In this document: positions 44,616 through 53,531 of the stretch, one piece after another
Position numbering within the stretch: the first letter of the stretch is position 1
Layout of the letters: every line of letters starts with the position of its first letter
Assembly (NCBI RefSeq): GCF_900182735.1
Contig: NZ_FXTU01000011.1
Location: forward strand, 5,075 to 69,074
DNA from: Laceyella tengchongensis
GTDB taxonomy: Bacteria; Bacillota; Bacilli; Thermoactinomycetales; Thermoactinomycetaceae
DNA length: 64,000 bases
Direction of reading: 5' to 3'
The notes under the pieces: model-generated
Database searches by the model: none
The model's input: the letters and a program-made list of their open reading frames with translations, nothing else
Told to the model about the DNA's origin: nothing
Position numbers and translations under genes: made by a program

Positions 44616-44756
44616 CTTAGGGAGTGTCTGATGAATAGGACAGCGGCTCCAAAACCATTTTCTCATTCGCTTCACTTGTGCATCGGCACTCCTCGAGAAA
44701 AGGTTTTTCCGCCGTCGCTTCTTCCCCACCAACTTGATTTGCCAGACACACCCTAG
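44616..44756 (-). repeat. Copy 2 of a dispersed inverted-repeat element
   Basis: This 141-bp element has terminal inverted repeats TAGGGAGTGTCTG (44618-44630) and CAGACACACCCTA (44743-44755) with one mismatch. Read on the reverse strand it is collinear with 33859-33990. Shared blocks are GGCGGAAAAA (44713 to 44704) and GTGAAGCGAATGAGA (44675 to 44661), in the same order and at similar distances. It has no transposase. It resembles a MITE or an IS remnant. Confidence 0.65.
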
Positions 44757-45021
44757 CCGTTTTAGCATCTGCTACTTTAAATCGATTTGGCTTGTCAAAA
44801 CAGCCCTTGCGTTACGCATTCTTGATATGAGGTTGTGTGTGTGTCGTTAGTCCAGTGATCACCCATCCTGCGTCTTTTTTGAGTATAGGTATAGGAATGC
44901 TTAGGTTTTAAAAAATAATTGCGATCTGTTTTGTACGAATCTCGTTTATTTTGCATGATTTAAACGTTATCATAAATGGTGAATCTTATCACTTTGAACC
45001 AACAATTGAGGGATGTACACC
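44757..45021. other. Intergenic region
   Basis: No gene is seen. AT-rich sequence around 44880-44990 may hold the promoter of the following membrane-protein gene. Confidence 0.35.
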
Positions 45022-45735
45022 ATGTTGTCAACTTGGTTTGGAAAGAGAGAGCTAAATGACGTTTCCGTGGTGAGAAGGTTTGAGTTGTCTGAAGGTCTGG
45101 GGCTGGGTGCGGTGACCGGATTGGGATACTTCGCAGCTTATTTGTCGGAAAGTGCCTACAAAGCTTATTTCGGTTTACCTTCGCTTTATGCCGACATCAG
45201 TTTGAATGCCATTGTTTTAGCGATGTCTTGCATTGTGGTAGTGGGTTTGTTGTTTTGGGTGTTCACGCAACATGATCATTTGCGACGAACGGGCCAGTAT
45301 TTGTTGCCGGTATTGCTACCGCTTTCGGTCGGGTTCATGTTGGGATTAAAACTAGATTTTCGAGTGGAGCAATCTTTGTTGCTGATTGTTTTTTATCTGC
45401 TCTTGTTCATTCTTTTTATGGCGGCGTTGTTTATCTTAGCAGTGTACAAACAGTGGGTTTCGGCAGGGGCTTTATTCATTGTGATCATGATGTCCGTCTC
45501 CAGCGCCAGCGGATATTTGGTGGCTTCCAACCAAGTGGAATATTTGGTTGTGCGGAAAGGAAACGCCACCTATGCAGTGGTGGATGTGTATAAAGAGTCG
45601 CTGGTGTTGATGCCTGTTGATCTCAAAAAACGCACCGTCAAGCCGGAGTATCTCTTTGTCGATCACAAGACAGAGATACAATCGGCCATGCAGTTGCAAA
45701 AGAAGAGAATTGGTCCATTGACGCTCGAGCAATGA
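45022..45735 (+). CDS. Membrane protein of unknown function
   Basis: This 237-residue protein has a charged N-terminus, then five predicted membrane segments between about residues 30 and 165. A soluble C-terminal part of about 70 residues (NQVEYLVVRKGNATYAVVDVYKESLVLMPVDLKKRTVKPEYLF) resembles a small beta domain. GAGGG lies 9 bases ahead of ATG 45022; ATG 45013 is an alternative with poor spacing. I do not recognise the family. Confidence 0.72.
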   Translation: MLSTWFGKRELNDVSVVRRFELSEGLGLGAVTGLGYFAAYLSESAYKAYFGLPSLYADISLNAIVLAMSCIVVVGLLFWVFTQHDHLRRTGQYLLPVLLPLSVGFMLGLKLDFRVEQSLLLIVFYLLLFILFMAALFILAVYKQWVSAGALFIVIMMSVSSASGYLVASNQVEYLVVRKGNATYAVVDVYKESLVLMPVDLKKRTVKPEYLFVDHKTEIQSAMQLQKKRIGPLTLEQ

Positions 45736-45785
45736 AAAAATACAGCGCACAGCCTAGATTTGCGCGAAATCGGCTGTCCGCTGTT

Positions 45786-46013
45786 TTATTTGGTTTCAGG
45801 GAAAAAAGCCGAGCTTTCGATGGTTCGGTATTTGCGCGACACTTGGGTGTCTACATATTGCTTCCACATCCGCTTGGCGCAGTCGGTCGAACAGATCGGC
45901 GATTCAAAGCTGATTTCCACATACCGTGCTTCGTTGCCACAGATGGAACAAGGAGCGGTCTCGACTGCAGGGACGAGCAAGTCTTCTGTTTGCAAAGATT
46001 TGGTTGGTTTCAA
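45786..46013 (-). CDS. Small zinc-finger-like protein
   Basis: This 75-residue protein has two Cys pairs, C-x2-C (PCSIC) near residue 22 and C-x3-C (ICSTDC) near 41, which would suit a treble-clef zinc site. The helix after the second pair, AKRMWKQYVDTQVSRKYRT, is basic. AAAGGAGAGAATGAT precedes TTG 46013. Function is unknown. It converges with the membrane-protein gene. Confidence 0.65.
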   Translation of the reverse strand: MKPTKSLQTEDLLVPAVETAPCSICGNEARYVEISFESPICSTDCAKRMWKQYVDTQVSRKYRTIESSAFFPETK

Positions 46014-46496
46014 ATCATTCTCTCCTTTCCAGTATGGTGGTGCAGTTATCCATAATCTGCAAAAGAGGAGAAACGTGATTCACGTTCATGTTTCTACTAA
46101 CTATTTTCTCATAAAATCTTGAATTTCTAAAGTCTATTTCCATCTGATTATGCATTGTTTTAAAAAAATGGCGGTATAGATGTTGAAATGGCGGGGATTT
46201 GCGCTGTTTTTTTCCATATTTACCCTTTTGGGTGAATACCCAGAACCAGAACCATCTCTGGCACCTTCTTGAGATGTGATTGCGATGATGAAACATGGTT
46301 TTCAGTCATAAAAATAGAATCATACGGGGAGGATGTTTGGATGAGGTGATAGCCAAGTGGAAGCGTTGCGCAGAGAGCTTGATGGGGAAATCGTGGGATG
46401 ATGGGATTTTCGGGGTGGTGTTCGAGCCGTTTCACCAGGCTCGCCGCAATGATATGAATATTCCATCTATTGCGGCGAGCGAATATTGAAACGGGG
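46014..46496. other. 480-base region without a supported gene
   Basis: A forward open frame at 46295-46489 has coding-like codons near 46350-46480 but no ribosome site and no recognisable product. No terminator or RNA was seen. Near 46230 short G/T-rich repeats (GAACCAGAACC) occur. Confidence 0.35.
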
Positions 46497-47546
46497 TTAA
46501 CCTGACTGGGCGATGCCAAGGGGACTTTTCAGCCGCAACAGATCCTTTTGCTTATGGATAAGCAATTCTTCCTTGATTCGCAACATCGTGATCAAAAAAG
46601 ACGATGGTTCCTCCAGATGGGGGCAGTGAGCTGAGTTTTCAAACCAAATTAAGTCCTTGGCAGGCGCGGATAGATGGTCGAAAAAACGCTGTTGTAATTC
46701 ATGGGGAGAGAGATAGTCATATTTGCCCACGCATAAATAGACAGGGATTGAAAGCGTTTGCACGTCGTCAAAGAGGTTGGTGCGCATAATCTCTCGACCG
46801 ATACTGCGCATGTGCAGGCGCATCCCCTTATAATAGCGCCACCAATCGAGAAGTGTGTATTCCGTGGAAAAGAAGCCGCGCAACAAGAAACGGAAAATGC
46901 TCCCTTTTCTCACATCTCCTCCGAAGCGGGAGACCCATTTGTGGTGTGCGTACAGGTCGCGTGTGCGCTTGTAAGGGGGGTACCCCAGCCGTTGCAATGC
47001 GGATATGGCCCGCCGTTTTTCCAATTGCCGCGCGTGGATCAGCACATGCTGGTAGGAGATGAGTTCCCCTTTTTCCACATTGCTCAACTGGCCAATGCCG
47101 ATATAGGCGTGAAGAAGCTCTGGATGTTTTTGGGCGAAAAGTATCCCGAGGATGCTTCCCCAGGAATGGCCAGCCAAAAAGACGCGTTTCTGGTTGAAGC
47201 GAGTCAGCAAGTATTGAATCAATTCATATATATCGTCAATATGTTGCTGAATGGTCATGTCCGCTTTTAACAGCCGTGGGGAGAATGATTTCCCTGTGCC
47301 GCGCATGTCCCAGTTCACAACCAAAAAATGTTTTTCCAGCTCTTGTTGATAATGGCGGGCAAAACCAATTTGGGCAAAACCGGGTCCCCCATGCAGAAAC
47401 AACAGCAACGGATGGCTTTGATCCCGTCCGCGAACCATGATGGTCTGCTCCTGCCCACCCAGTATGATTTTTTCAATTGTAGCAACACTGCCCTCAATTT
47501 TTCTTTTCTTCAAGTCGAAAAATTGGGGGGTTCTACTCTTAAACAT
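46497..47546 (-). CDS. Alpha/beta hydrolase (proline iminopeptidase-like)
   Basis: This 349-residue alpha/beta-hydrolase has the oxyanion motif LFLHGGPGFAQ near residue 51, DMRGTGKS near 80, the nucleophile elbow LAGHSWGSILG near 127, the Asp in VCVGKYDYLSP and the His in ENSAHCPHLEEP. HGGPG and the size point to the S33 (proline iminopeptidase) group or a related esterase. The substrate is unknown. AAAGGTGGGAATTTC precedes ATG 47546. Confidence 0.85.
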   Translation of the reverse strand: MFKSRTPQFFDLKKRKIEGSVATIEKIILGGQEQTIMVRGRDQSHPLLLFLHGGPGFAQIGFARHYQQELEKHFLVVNWDMRGTGKSFSPRLLKADMTIQQHIDDIYELIQYLLTRFNQKRVFLAGHSWGSILGILFAQKHPELLHAYIGIGQLSNVEKGELISYQHVLIHARQLEKRRAISALQRLGYPPYKRTRDLYAHHKWVSRFGGDVRKGSIFRFLLRGFFSTEYTLLDWWRYYKGMRLHMRSIGREIMRTNLFDDVQTLSIPVYLCVGKYDYLSPHELQQRFFDHLSAPAKDLIWFENSAHCPHLEEPSSFLITMLRIKEELLIHKQKDLLRLKSPLGIAQSG

Positions 47547-47739
47547 GAAATTCCCACCTTTTTGAGCGATTTTGCAGAAGTTTGGTTTGGGGATAAAATA
47601 TTCTCTGTTTTCTACTTATTTCCTTCAAGAACTGGATAAATTTTGTCTCCTTGCCGAGAAATGTGCGAAAGGCAATAGCGCAGAGGAAAGGTGAAAGGAG
47701 AAAAATCGTCCATGGTGGTGTGCCAGCGCCGAACAGCGG

Positions 47740-47781
47740 GAAAATAAAAAGAGAACACGCCGCGGATGGTTGCGGGCGTGT
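47740..47781 (-). terminator. Terminator of the truncated-haemoglobin gene
   Basis: On the reverse strand ACACGCC (47781-47775) pairs with GGCGTGT (47761-47755), and a T-rich run follows near 47750. Confidence 0.7.
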
Positions 47782-47790
47782 CCCCAAGGG

Positions 47791-48174
47791 TTATTGATCT
47801 TCTGTATTGACCATATGGTGCGCCGCCATAACTAGCCGCGCCCACAGTGAATCGCGGACTTCTCCCTGAACCCCAGCCTCGTTCAATGCTTCGCTCATGC
47901 AAGCTAACCATGCTTCTGCGCGGGCGGGGGTGATAGGGAAGGGGAGATGCCGCGCCCTAAGCATCGGATGGCCGTATTTCTCCGAATACAGGGGAGGGCC
48001 ACCCAAAAATTGCGTGAGAAACAACCTCTGTTTTTCCATCACAGGTGTGATGTCCTCAGGAAAAATCGGCTTCAGCAAGGGATGCGCCTGCACTCGTGGG
48101 TAGAAAGCCTCCACGATCGCGCGTACCGTTTTTGCGCCGCCGATGGCTTCGTAGGGTGTTTTCGTTTGATCCAT
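47791..48174 (-). CDS. Group II truncated haemoglobin (YjbI/GlbO-like)
   Basis: This heme protein is thought to bind oxygen or peroxide. The 127-residue sequence has the trHb pattern TPYEAIGGAKTVRAIVEAFYPRV, LTQFLGGPPLYSEKYGHPMLRARHLPFPI with the proximal-His segment, and a late WARLVMAAHHMVN. AGGAGG lies 8 bases before ATG 48174; GTG 48183 is the longer alternative. It is followed by a terminator and reads in the same direction as hemL upstream of it, a heme-synthesis gene. Confidence 0.88.
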   Translation of the reverse strand: MDQTKTPYEAIGGAKTVRAIVEAFYPRVQAHPLLKPIFPEDITPVMEKQRLFLTQFLGGPPLYSEKYGHPMLRARHLPFPITPARAEAWLACMSEALNEAGVQGEVRDSLWARLVMAAHHMVNTEDQ

Positions 48175-48263
48175 TATGTACACCTCCTAACAGGGCGACC
48201 AGAGCAGGCCCTAATCCTATGTTGCCTTATATGCTAGCGCTTTTTGCGTCACCGCAACTCCTC

Positions 48264-49562
48264 TCAGTGAGAGGGTTTCATCTTTTTGAACGCTCGTTCT
48301 ACGGCGCGCACAGTGAATTGGATGTCTTCTTCGCTATGGGCGGTGGTGAGGAACCAAGCTTCATATTTGGATGGGGCCAAATAGACGCCTTCTTCAAGCA
48401 TCAAACGGAAAAACTGGCCGAACAGCTCACCGTCAGCTCGCTTCGCGCCTTCATAATCCGTCACCTGCTCTTCGGTGAAGTAGACGGTGAACGCTCCTCC
48501 TACCCGGTTCAGGCTGATCGTGATGCCATGTTTCTTAGCCAAGCGCTTAATCTCGTCTGCCAAGGTTTTGCCCATTTGATCCAGCCGTTCGTAAGTCCCG
48601 GGTTGTTTGAGGGTTTCAACACAGGCGATTCCGGCGGCGATGGAGAGAGGATTGCCAGCCATGGTTCCGGCTTGGTACATCGGTCCCATCGGTGAGACTT
48701 TTTCCATGATGTGCCGTTTGCCACCATAGGCGCCGATGGGCAGGCCGCCGCCGATGATTTTGCCGAGGGCGGTCAAATCGGGCTCGACACCGTACATGGT
48801 TTGGACGCCGCCGTAGTGGAAGCGGAAGCCGGTGATCACTTCATCATAGATCACAAGCGCGCCCGCTTCATGAGCCAGCTTGTTTACTGTTTGCAGAAAG
48901 CCAGGGTTAGGCGGAACGATGCCGAAGTTGCCAACCAAAGGTTCCACCAAGACCGCCGCGATCTCATCGCCCCAATGGTCGAGCGCTTCTTGCAAGGTGT
49001 CGATCCGGTTGTACGGGACTGTGATCACTTCTTGCGCGATGCTGGCGGGAACCCCTGCGCTGTCGGGCGTGCCGAGTGTGGAAGGCCCAGAACCGGCGGC
49101 GACTAGCACCAAGTCGGAGTGCCCGTGATAGCAACCGGCGAATTTTAGTATCTTGTTGCGGCCGGTGTAGGCGCGGGCCAAGCGGATGGTGGTCATCACC
49201 GCTTCGGTGCCACTATTGACGAAGCGAATCTGTTCCATGGTCGGGATCGCTTCACGGAGCATAGTGGCGAACTGCACTTCTTTTTGCGTAGGTGTGCCAT
49301 ACAACACGCCGGCAGAAGCCGTTTCGATGATGGCGGCAGTCACGACAGGATGAGCGTGACCCAAGATGATGGGGCCGAATGCGGCCAAATAATCGATGTA
49401 TCGGTTTCCGTCCTCATCCCAGAAGTATGGTCCTTGCGCTTTTTTCATAAAAATGGGCGTGCCGTTGCCCACAGCACGAAAAGACCGTGATGGACTGTTC
49501 ACACCGCCCACGATCACATCGCACGCTTCATTATATAATTGAATAGAACGGTCGATTTTCAA
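48264..49562 (-). CDS. hemL: Glutamate-1-semialdehyde 2,1-aminomutase (GsaB-like)
   Basis: HemL converts glutamate-1-semialdehyde to 5-aminolevulinate, the start of heme synthesis, using PLP. The 432-residue protein has GGVNSPSRSFRAVG near the N-terminus, GCYHGHSDLVLVAAGSG, VIYDEVITGFRF and the PLP Lys in LTALGKIIGGGLPIGAYGG. The wording is closer to the second B. subtilis paralogue GsaB than to HemL of the hem operon. TTG 49562 follows AAAGGAGG by 8 bases; GTG 49568 is too close. Confidence 0.93.
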   Translation of the reverse strand: MKIDRSIQLYNEACDVIVGGVNSPSRSFRAVGNGTPIFMKKAQGPYFWDEDGNRYIDYLAAFGPIILGHAHPVVTAAIIETASAGVLYGTPTQKEVQFATMLREAIPTMEQIRFVNSGTEAVMTTIRLARAYTGRNKILKFAGCYHGHSDLVLVAAGSGPSTLGTPDSAGVPASIAQEVITVPYNRIDTLQEALDHWGDEIAAVLVEPLVGNFGIVPPNPGFLQTVNKLAHEAGALVIYDEVITGFRFHYGGVQTMYGVEPDLTALGKIIGGGLPIGAYGGKRHIMEKVSPMGPMYQAGTMAGNPLSIAAGIACVETLKQPGTYERLDQMGKTLADEIKRLAKKHGITISLNRVGGAFTVYFTEEQVTDYEGAKRADGELFGQFFRLMLEEGVYLAPSKYEAWFLTTAHSEEDIQFTVRAVERAFKKMKPSH

Positions 49563-49761
49563 TAGCACTTCCTCCTTTATTCCATCTTTGTCAATTGTAA
49601 CGCTGTTTTTCCATACTGCCTAGGCTTCGAGGCGCAAGACTTGTTGTTGTCTCAACGTTTACACCTGTGATATTCTCAGATTGGGAAAATATACGGTTTT
49701 TACGGATTGTAAGAATATAACTTGGTTGTTGGAATTGGGAAGAAATGTTTGGAGGCGAAGA

Positions 49762-51612
49762 ATGTTGTCGTTTTTTGGAGTGGGTGAAATATACCGAAAT
49801 GGTTATCGGGTAGAACATGTCGTAAAATTTTTTGATGGGGAACTCGCGGTGGCTCGCAAAGACGACCAACGGTTTTATTTGCAATCCGCAATGTTACAGA
49901 AGCAAGCCCCTTCGCGGGCGATTCAGCAATACCGCACTTTGCACCATCCGCTTGTGCTTCCGTATGACGAAGTATATACAGAAGAGCGCTCCATCGTATT
50001 CATTCGACCTTATGAGGCGATTCACCCGCTGCGTGAAGTAATTTCTTCGCGGGAGGTTGATGAAGATCAAGTGGTCGAGTGGGGGCGTCAGCTACTTTCT
50101 TTGGAAATCGAGTTGAAGTCCAAGCCCATGCCCATGTATTTGTTGTTGGATCCGCGCAACATTGGGCTAAACGACCGGGATGAATTACGTGTACTTTTTT
50201 GCGGATTGGAACAGATTACGGCCCAATCGCGCACATTGGATTGGGGTTCGTTTTTTTTCAGCCTGCTTTCAGGTCAGTACTTGGAGGAGCCGTTGGACAA
50301 AATGCCAGCCGACTTTCCTTGTTCCAAGCCCATGTCCAGGCTGATCCAGCGTAGCTTGAAAAAACAATCGCCTGAGTCGGTGCTGTCCCAGATTGATGCG
50401 TACAAGAAAAAGCAGAAGCAGGGCGGGGGGTTTTTCGATTTCTTGTTCGGCTCGACAAAAGAGGAAACCAAACCGCGACCGAAAAAAGTGGAAGCGCAAG
50501 CCGCTAAAGAACAGCCGGTGCCGAAGCAACAGAAGGATGAGGAACCGTCCCCGGTTACCGAAACGCCCGCGGCCCCCGCGGACAACAGAGAAGAACAGGA
50601 ACAGCTCTATCGCAAGTTGGAAGAAGAGCGCCTAGAGCAGTTGCGCTTGGAGTTTGAGCGGCGCCAAGAGGAGCTGTTGCGGAAACAACGGGAAGAATTG
50701 GAGCGCAAACAACAGGAGCTCTTGGAAAAGCAACGTCAGGAGTTTGAACAAAAAGAGCGGGAGCTTTTGGCCAAGCAGAAAGAAGAGTTTAAGCAACGCA
50801 TCACTGAACCAGAAGAACAAGAAAGCTGGGAACGTGAGCAAGAAGAGAAAGAGCGGCTCGAGCAAGAGAAAAAAGAACAAGAGAGACTAGAACAAGAGCG
50901 CCTCGAGCAGGAGATAAAAGAGCAAGAGCGGTTGGAGGAAGAAAAGCGCAAGCGTGAGGAGGCGGAGCGCGCCCGGCAGGAAGAAGAGCGCCGTGCCTGG
51001 GAGCAGCGTGAACGCGAACGGATTGAGAAAGAGCAAGAGGACCGTGTGCAAGCCGAATTAGAAAAGCTGAAGCAGGAACGACTGGAGTGGGAGAAGAAGC
51101 GGCAGGAGCTGGAACGCAAAGAGGAGGAGCTCAAGGAGCGCTTGCAAAAGGAATTTGAAGTGTTGGCGCAAAAGCTCTTGGAAAAACAAGAAGAAGAATT
51201 CCGGCGGCGCCAAGAAGAGATGCTCAAAGCCCAACGGGAACTCCTGGAGAGCAAGACCAAGGAACGATTGGAGAAACAGCGGGAGGAGCTTGAACAGACA
51301 TCCAAGCGTTACCTGATCACTCCGCAACACACCAAACCGCGCGCAAGCCTGTTTGATTTATTGCCCAAGGATCATCAGTTAAAGGGCAAGCCACAGAGCG
51401 AAGCGGAGCCAACGCCGCCGGCGGAGGAACAACCAGAACAGGTTGATCCGCAACCACCGGTAGCCGAAGCCAAGCAGGAAAAAGAAAAGCGAGGCAGCGA
51501 GGAGAAAGCCAGCTTGCGCCAGGAGAAGTTGGAGCGTGAAAGCCAGGAGCAAGATCAGTTGGCATTGCAGTTTGAAGAATATATGAAGCAGATGATGGGC
51601 GATGAGTCTTAA
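49762..51612 (+). CDS. Degenerate kinase-like domain fused to a long coiled coil
   Basis: This 616-residue protein has two clear parts. Residues 1-205 look like a degenerate protein kinase: YRVEHVVKFFDGELAVARK (N-lobe), RTLHHPLVLPYDEVYTEERSIVFIRPYE (hinge), and MYLLLDPRNIGLNDRDELRVLFCGLEQ where HRD and DFG would be expected but are missing, so catalysis is unlikely. FFDFLFGS near 225 begins a Pro/Lys linker. Residues 275-515 are an almost unbroken Glu/Lys/Arg/Gln coiled coil. The tail is charged. GGAGG precedes ATG 49762; the frame opens at 49681. Two Spo0M genes follow. Confidence 0.75.
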   Translation: MLSFFGVGEIYRNGYRVEHVVKFFDGELAVARKDDQRFYLQSAMLQKQAPSRAIQQYRTLHHPLVLPYDEVYTEERSIVFIRPYEAIHPLREVISSREVDEDQVVEWGRQLLSLEIELKSKPMPMYLLLDPRNIGLNDRDELRVLFCGLEQITAQSRTLDWGSFFFSLLSGQYLEEPLDKMPADFPCSKPMSRLIQRSLKKQSPESVLSQIDAYKKKQKQGGGFFDFLFGSTKEETKPRPKKVEAQAAKEQPVPKQQKDEEPSPVTETPAAPADNREEQEQLYRKLEEERLEQLRLEFERRQEELLRKQREELERKQQELLEKQRQEFEQKERELLAKQKEEFKQRITEPEEQESWEREQEEKERLEQEKKEQERLEQERLEQEIKEQERLEEEKRKREEAERARQEEERRAWEQRERERIEKEQEDRVQAELEKLKQERLEWEKKRQELERKEEELKERLQKEFEVLAQKLLEKQEEEFRRRQEEMLKAQRELLESKTKERLEKQREELEQTSKRYLITPQHTKPRASLFDLLPKDHQLKGKPQSEAEPTPPAEEQPEQVDPQPPVAEAKQEKEKRGSEEKASLRQEKLERESQEQDQLALQFEEYMKQMMGDES

Positions 51613-51658
51613 GCCGCCCAGTCTCTCCCTTTTTTACCATGTGAAGGAGTGACAGTGC

Positions 51659-52417
51659 ATGATGCCGATTTTCAAATCGTTGGCGAGTATCGGGATTGGG
51701 TCAGCGACCGTTGATACGCGCCTTGAATCAAAACAATTTCATCCGGGTGACACCGTCAAAGGCGAGGTGTTGGTCAAAGGGGGGCAGGCACCACAGGATA
51801 TCACCACCATCTATCTCTATTTGGTTGCCGATGTTTCCAAGGGTGACAAGAAAACGCAAGTGACTATTGAAAAGTACCAACTATCCCAACCATTTACCAT
51901 CCAAGCGGAAGAGCGGAAGCTGATTCCGTTCCAGATCAAGCTTCCGATGTCCACGCCCATGTCGACAGGTAATTATCCTGTCTATTTTAAAACAGGCTTG
52001 GATATAAAAATGGCCATTGATCCAACAGATTTAGATAAAATTGAAGTGTTTCCTACTCCGCTGGTGCAAAAGTTGCTCAAACAAGTGGAGGACGCTGGTT
52101 TTATCTTGTACCGGATCCACAATGAACATGATACGACGGCCAAACCGCACCCGTTTTTTCAGATGTTTCAATTCAAGCCGACGGGTCGCTACCACGGCTA
52201 CGTTGATGAATTGAATATTATCTTTTTTGTCTCTGAAGTCAGCATTCATATGGAAATCGAAATGATCCGTTCGGGACGGGTACTTAACAGCTCGTTTGCG
52301 TGGGAATATCATGATCCTAACGGCACCTTGTTTATCAATGGTCAGCAAGTCGCCGACGATCCATTGTTGAAGATTCAGGAGATGTTGAACCGCAAGCCGG
52401 GCAATACCATGGCCTAA
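51659..52417 (+). CDS. Spo0M-family sporulation control protein, copy 1
   Basis: This 252-residue protein has the Spo0M pattern: IFKSLASIGIGSATVDTRLESKQFHPGDTVKGEVLVKGG, FTIQAEERKLIPFQIKLPMSTPMSTG and YFKTGLDIKMAIDPTDLD. Spo0M has an arrestin-like beta-sandwich; in B. subtilis it affects Spo0A-phosphate and sporulation. AAGGAG lies 9 bases before ATG 51659. It is 46 bases after the coiled-coil gene and 57 before the second copy, with no terminator between. Confidence 0.9.
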   Translation: MMPIFKSLASIGIGSATVDTRLESKQFHPGDTVKGEVLVKGGQAPQDITTIYLYLVADVSKGDKKTQVTIEKYQLSQPFTIQAEERKLIPFQIKLPMSTPMSTGNYPVYFKTGLDIKMAIDPTDLDKIEVFPTPLVQKLLKQVEDAGFILYRIHNEHDTTAKPHPFFQMFQFKPTGRYHGYVDELNIIFFVSEVSIHMEIEMIRSGRVLNSSFAWEYHDPNGTLFINGQQVADDPLLKIQEMLNRKPGNTMA

Positions 52418-52474
52418 AGGTGCAGGATGCATGGTAAAAAATAAATTCACTTAGAAGAGAGGGAGCTTGAGTAT

Positions 52475-53233
52475 ATGTCGTTTTTTGGTAAAGCGTTAGC
52501 AAGCATCGGTGTAGGCTCCGCCAAAGTGGACACCCGCTTGGAAAAAGCCACATATCGACAGGGGGATATCATTCGCGGGGAGGTATTCGTGCAAGGAGGA
52601 CAAGCCCCGCAACTGATTGAGGATATCTATCTATATTTGGTCATGCAGTACCAACACGAAGGGTCTGAGCATGAATACGTCATCGATGAATTCCGCCTGA
52701 CGGATGCTTTTGAGATCGGTGTGCGGGAAACGCAGGTGTTGCCGTTCCAATTCCAGCTACCGTATGATGCACCGGTATCGACGGGAGGTTCTCCCATTTA
52801 TGTGAAAACGGGTTTGGACATTAAAATGGCAGTGGATCCAAGTGATACGGACGGAATCGAGATTTTGCCCCACCCGCTAGTCGATACCGTGTTGCATGCG
52901 GTAGAAGAGGTGGGCTTTCGTTTGAGCAGTGTCAACTTCGCCTTCGATAAGTTTTATTCTCGCCACCCGTTTGTCCAAGAATACCGCCTTGCGCCGTTGG
53001 GGCCCTATCAAGCGGAGTTGGATGAAATCATCCTTGTCTTCTATCCGCATATGAGTGAAGTGGACGTGATCCTGTCATTGGATCGCAAAGCCGTCGACCT
53101 GATGAGTTCGATGGAAGAGGCGTTAAATTTGGATGAGCGGATCATTCGGTTCACGGTGTCGCAAAAGGAAGTGGAGCATACCACTACCCAATTGCAAGCG
53201 AAAATCAAACAACTGATTGATCAGCATCTGTAA
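52475..53233 (+). CDS. Spo0M-family sporulation control protein, copy 2
   Basis: This is a second 252-residue Spo0M protein, clearly paralogous to the one upstream (ALASIGVGSAKVDTRLEKATYRQGDIIRGEVFVQGG, YVKTGLDIKMAVDPSDTDG), but with a different C-terminal third ending in a predicted helix, VEHTTTQLQAKIKQLIDQHL. Equal length and tandem order imply gene duplication followed by divergence. GAGGGAG precedes ATG 52475. A strong terminator closes this three-gene unit. Confidence 0.9.
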   Translation: MSFFGKALASIGVGSAKVDTRLEKATYRQGDIIRGEVFVQGGQAPQLIEDIYLYLVMQYQHEGSEHEYVIDEFRLTDAFEIGVRETQVLPFQFQLPYDAPVSTGGSPIYVKTGLDIKMAVDPSDTDGIEILPHPLVDTVLHAVEEVGFRLSSVNFAFDKFYSRHPFVQEYRLAPLGPYQAELDEIILVFYPHMSEVDVILSLDRKAVDLMSSMEEALNLDERIIRFTVSQKEVEHTTTQLQAKIKQLIDQHL

Positions 53234-53238
53234 AGGAG

Positions 53239-53275
53239 AAAAGCCAACTTCTCGCGCGGGAAGTTGGCTTTTGTA
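53239..53275 (+). terminator. Terminator of the coiled-coil/Spo0M unit
   Basis: AAAAGCCAACTTC (53239-53251) pairs perfectly with GAAGTTGGCTTTT (53260-53272). Confidence 0.92.
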
Positions 53276-53423
53276 AATCAGTCGGTGCGATAGCCGAGGG
53301 CTGAGAAAGCGGCTTAATGAAACTTTATTAAAGTAAGTTGCTTATAATGTCTTCGCAAAAAAACTTTTTTTTGGTATGCTATAGAAGGCAATGGGAAAAA
53401 TGCTTTTGAAATAGACAGTAGTT

Positions 53424-53500
53424 GGGTATTCCATGTTGGGAATGCCTTTTTTCGTTAGTATCTTTGAAAACAACAGAAGGCCATCCCCAAGCCTTCTGTT
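53424..53500 (+). promoter_or_regulatory. Two-hairpin leader of the ABC-2 transporter operon
   Basis: Hairpin 1 pairs GGTATTCC (53425-53432) with GGAATGCC (53439-53446) and is followed by six T, which makes it a typical intrinsic terminator. Hairpin 2 pairs AACAGAAGGC (53472-53481) perfectly with GCCTTCTGTT (53491-53500) and has no T-run. Candidate -10 boxes lie upstream at 53343-53348 (TATAAT). The ATPase gene starts only 32 bases after hairpin 2, so the terminator may act as an attenuator. Confidence 0.55.
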
Positions 53501-53531
53501 TCATGGCAGTGATTGTGAAAGGAGTGGGAGG

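Noticed and set aside
46295..46489. 64-codon forward frame
   Set aside because: No ribosome site or known motif; kept only as a note in the intergenic description.
50600..51300. Glu/Lys-rich stretch as a possible DNA repeat array
   Set aside because: The repetition is at the protein level (coiled coil); no regular DNA repeat unit was seen.
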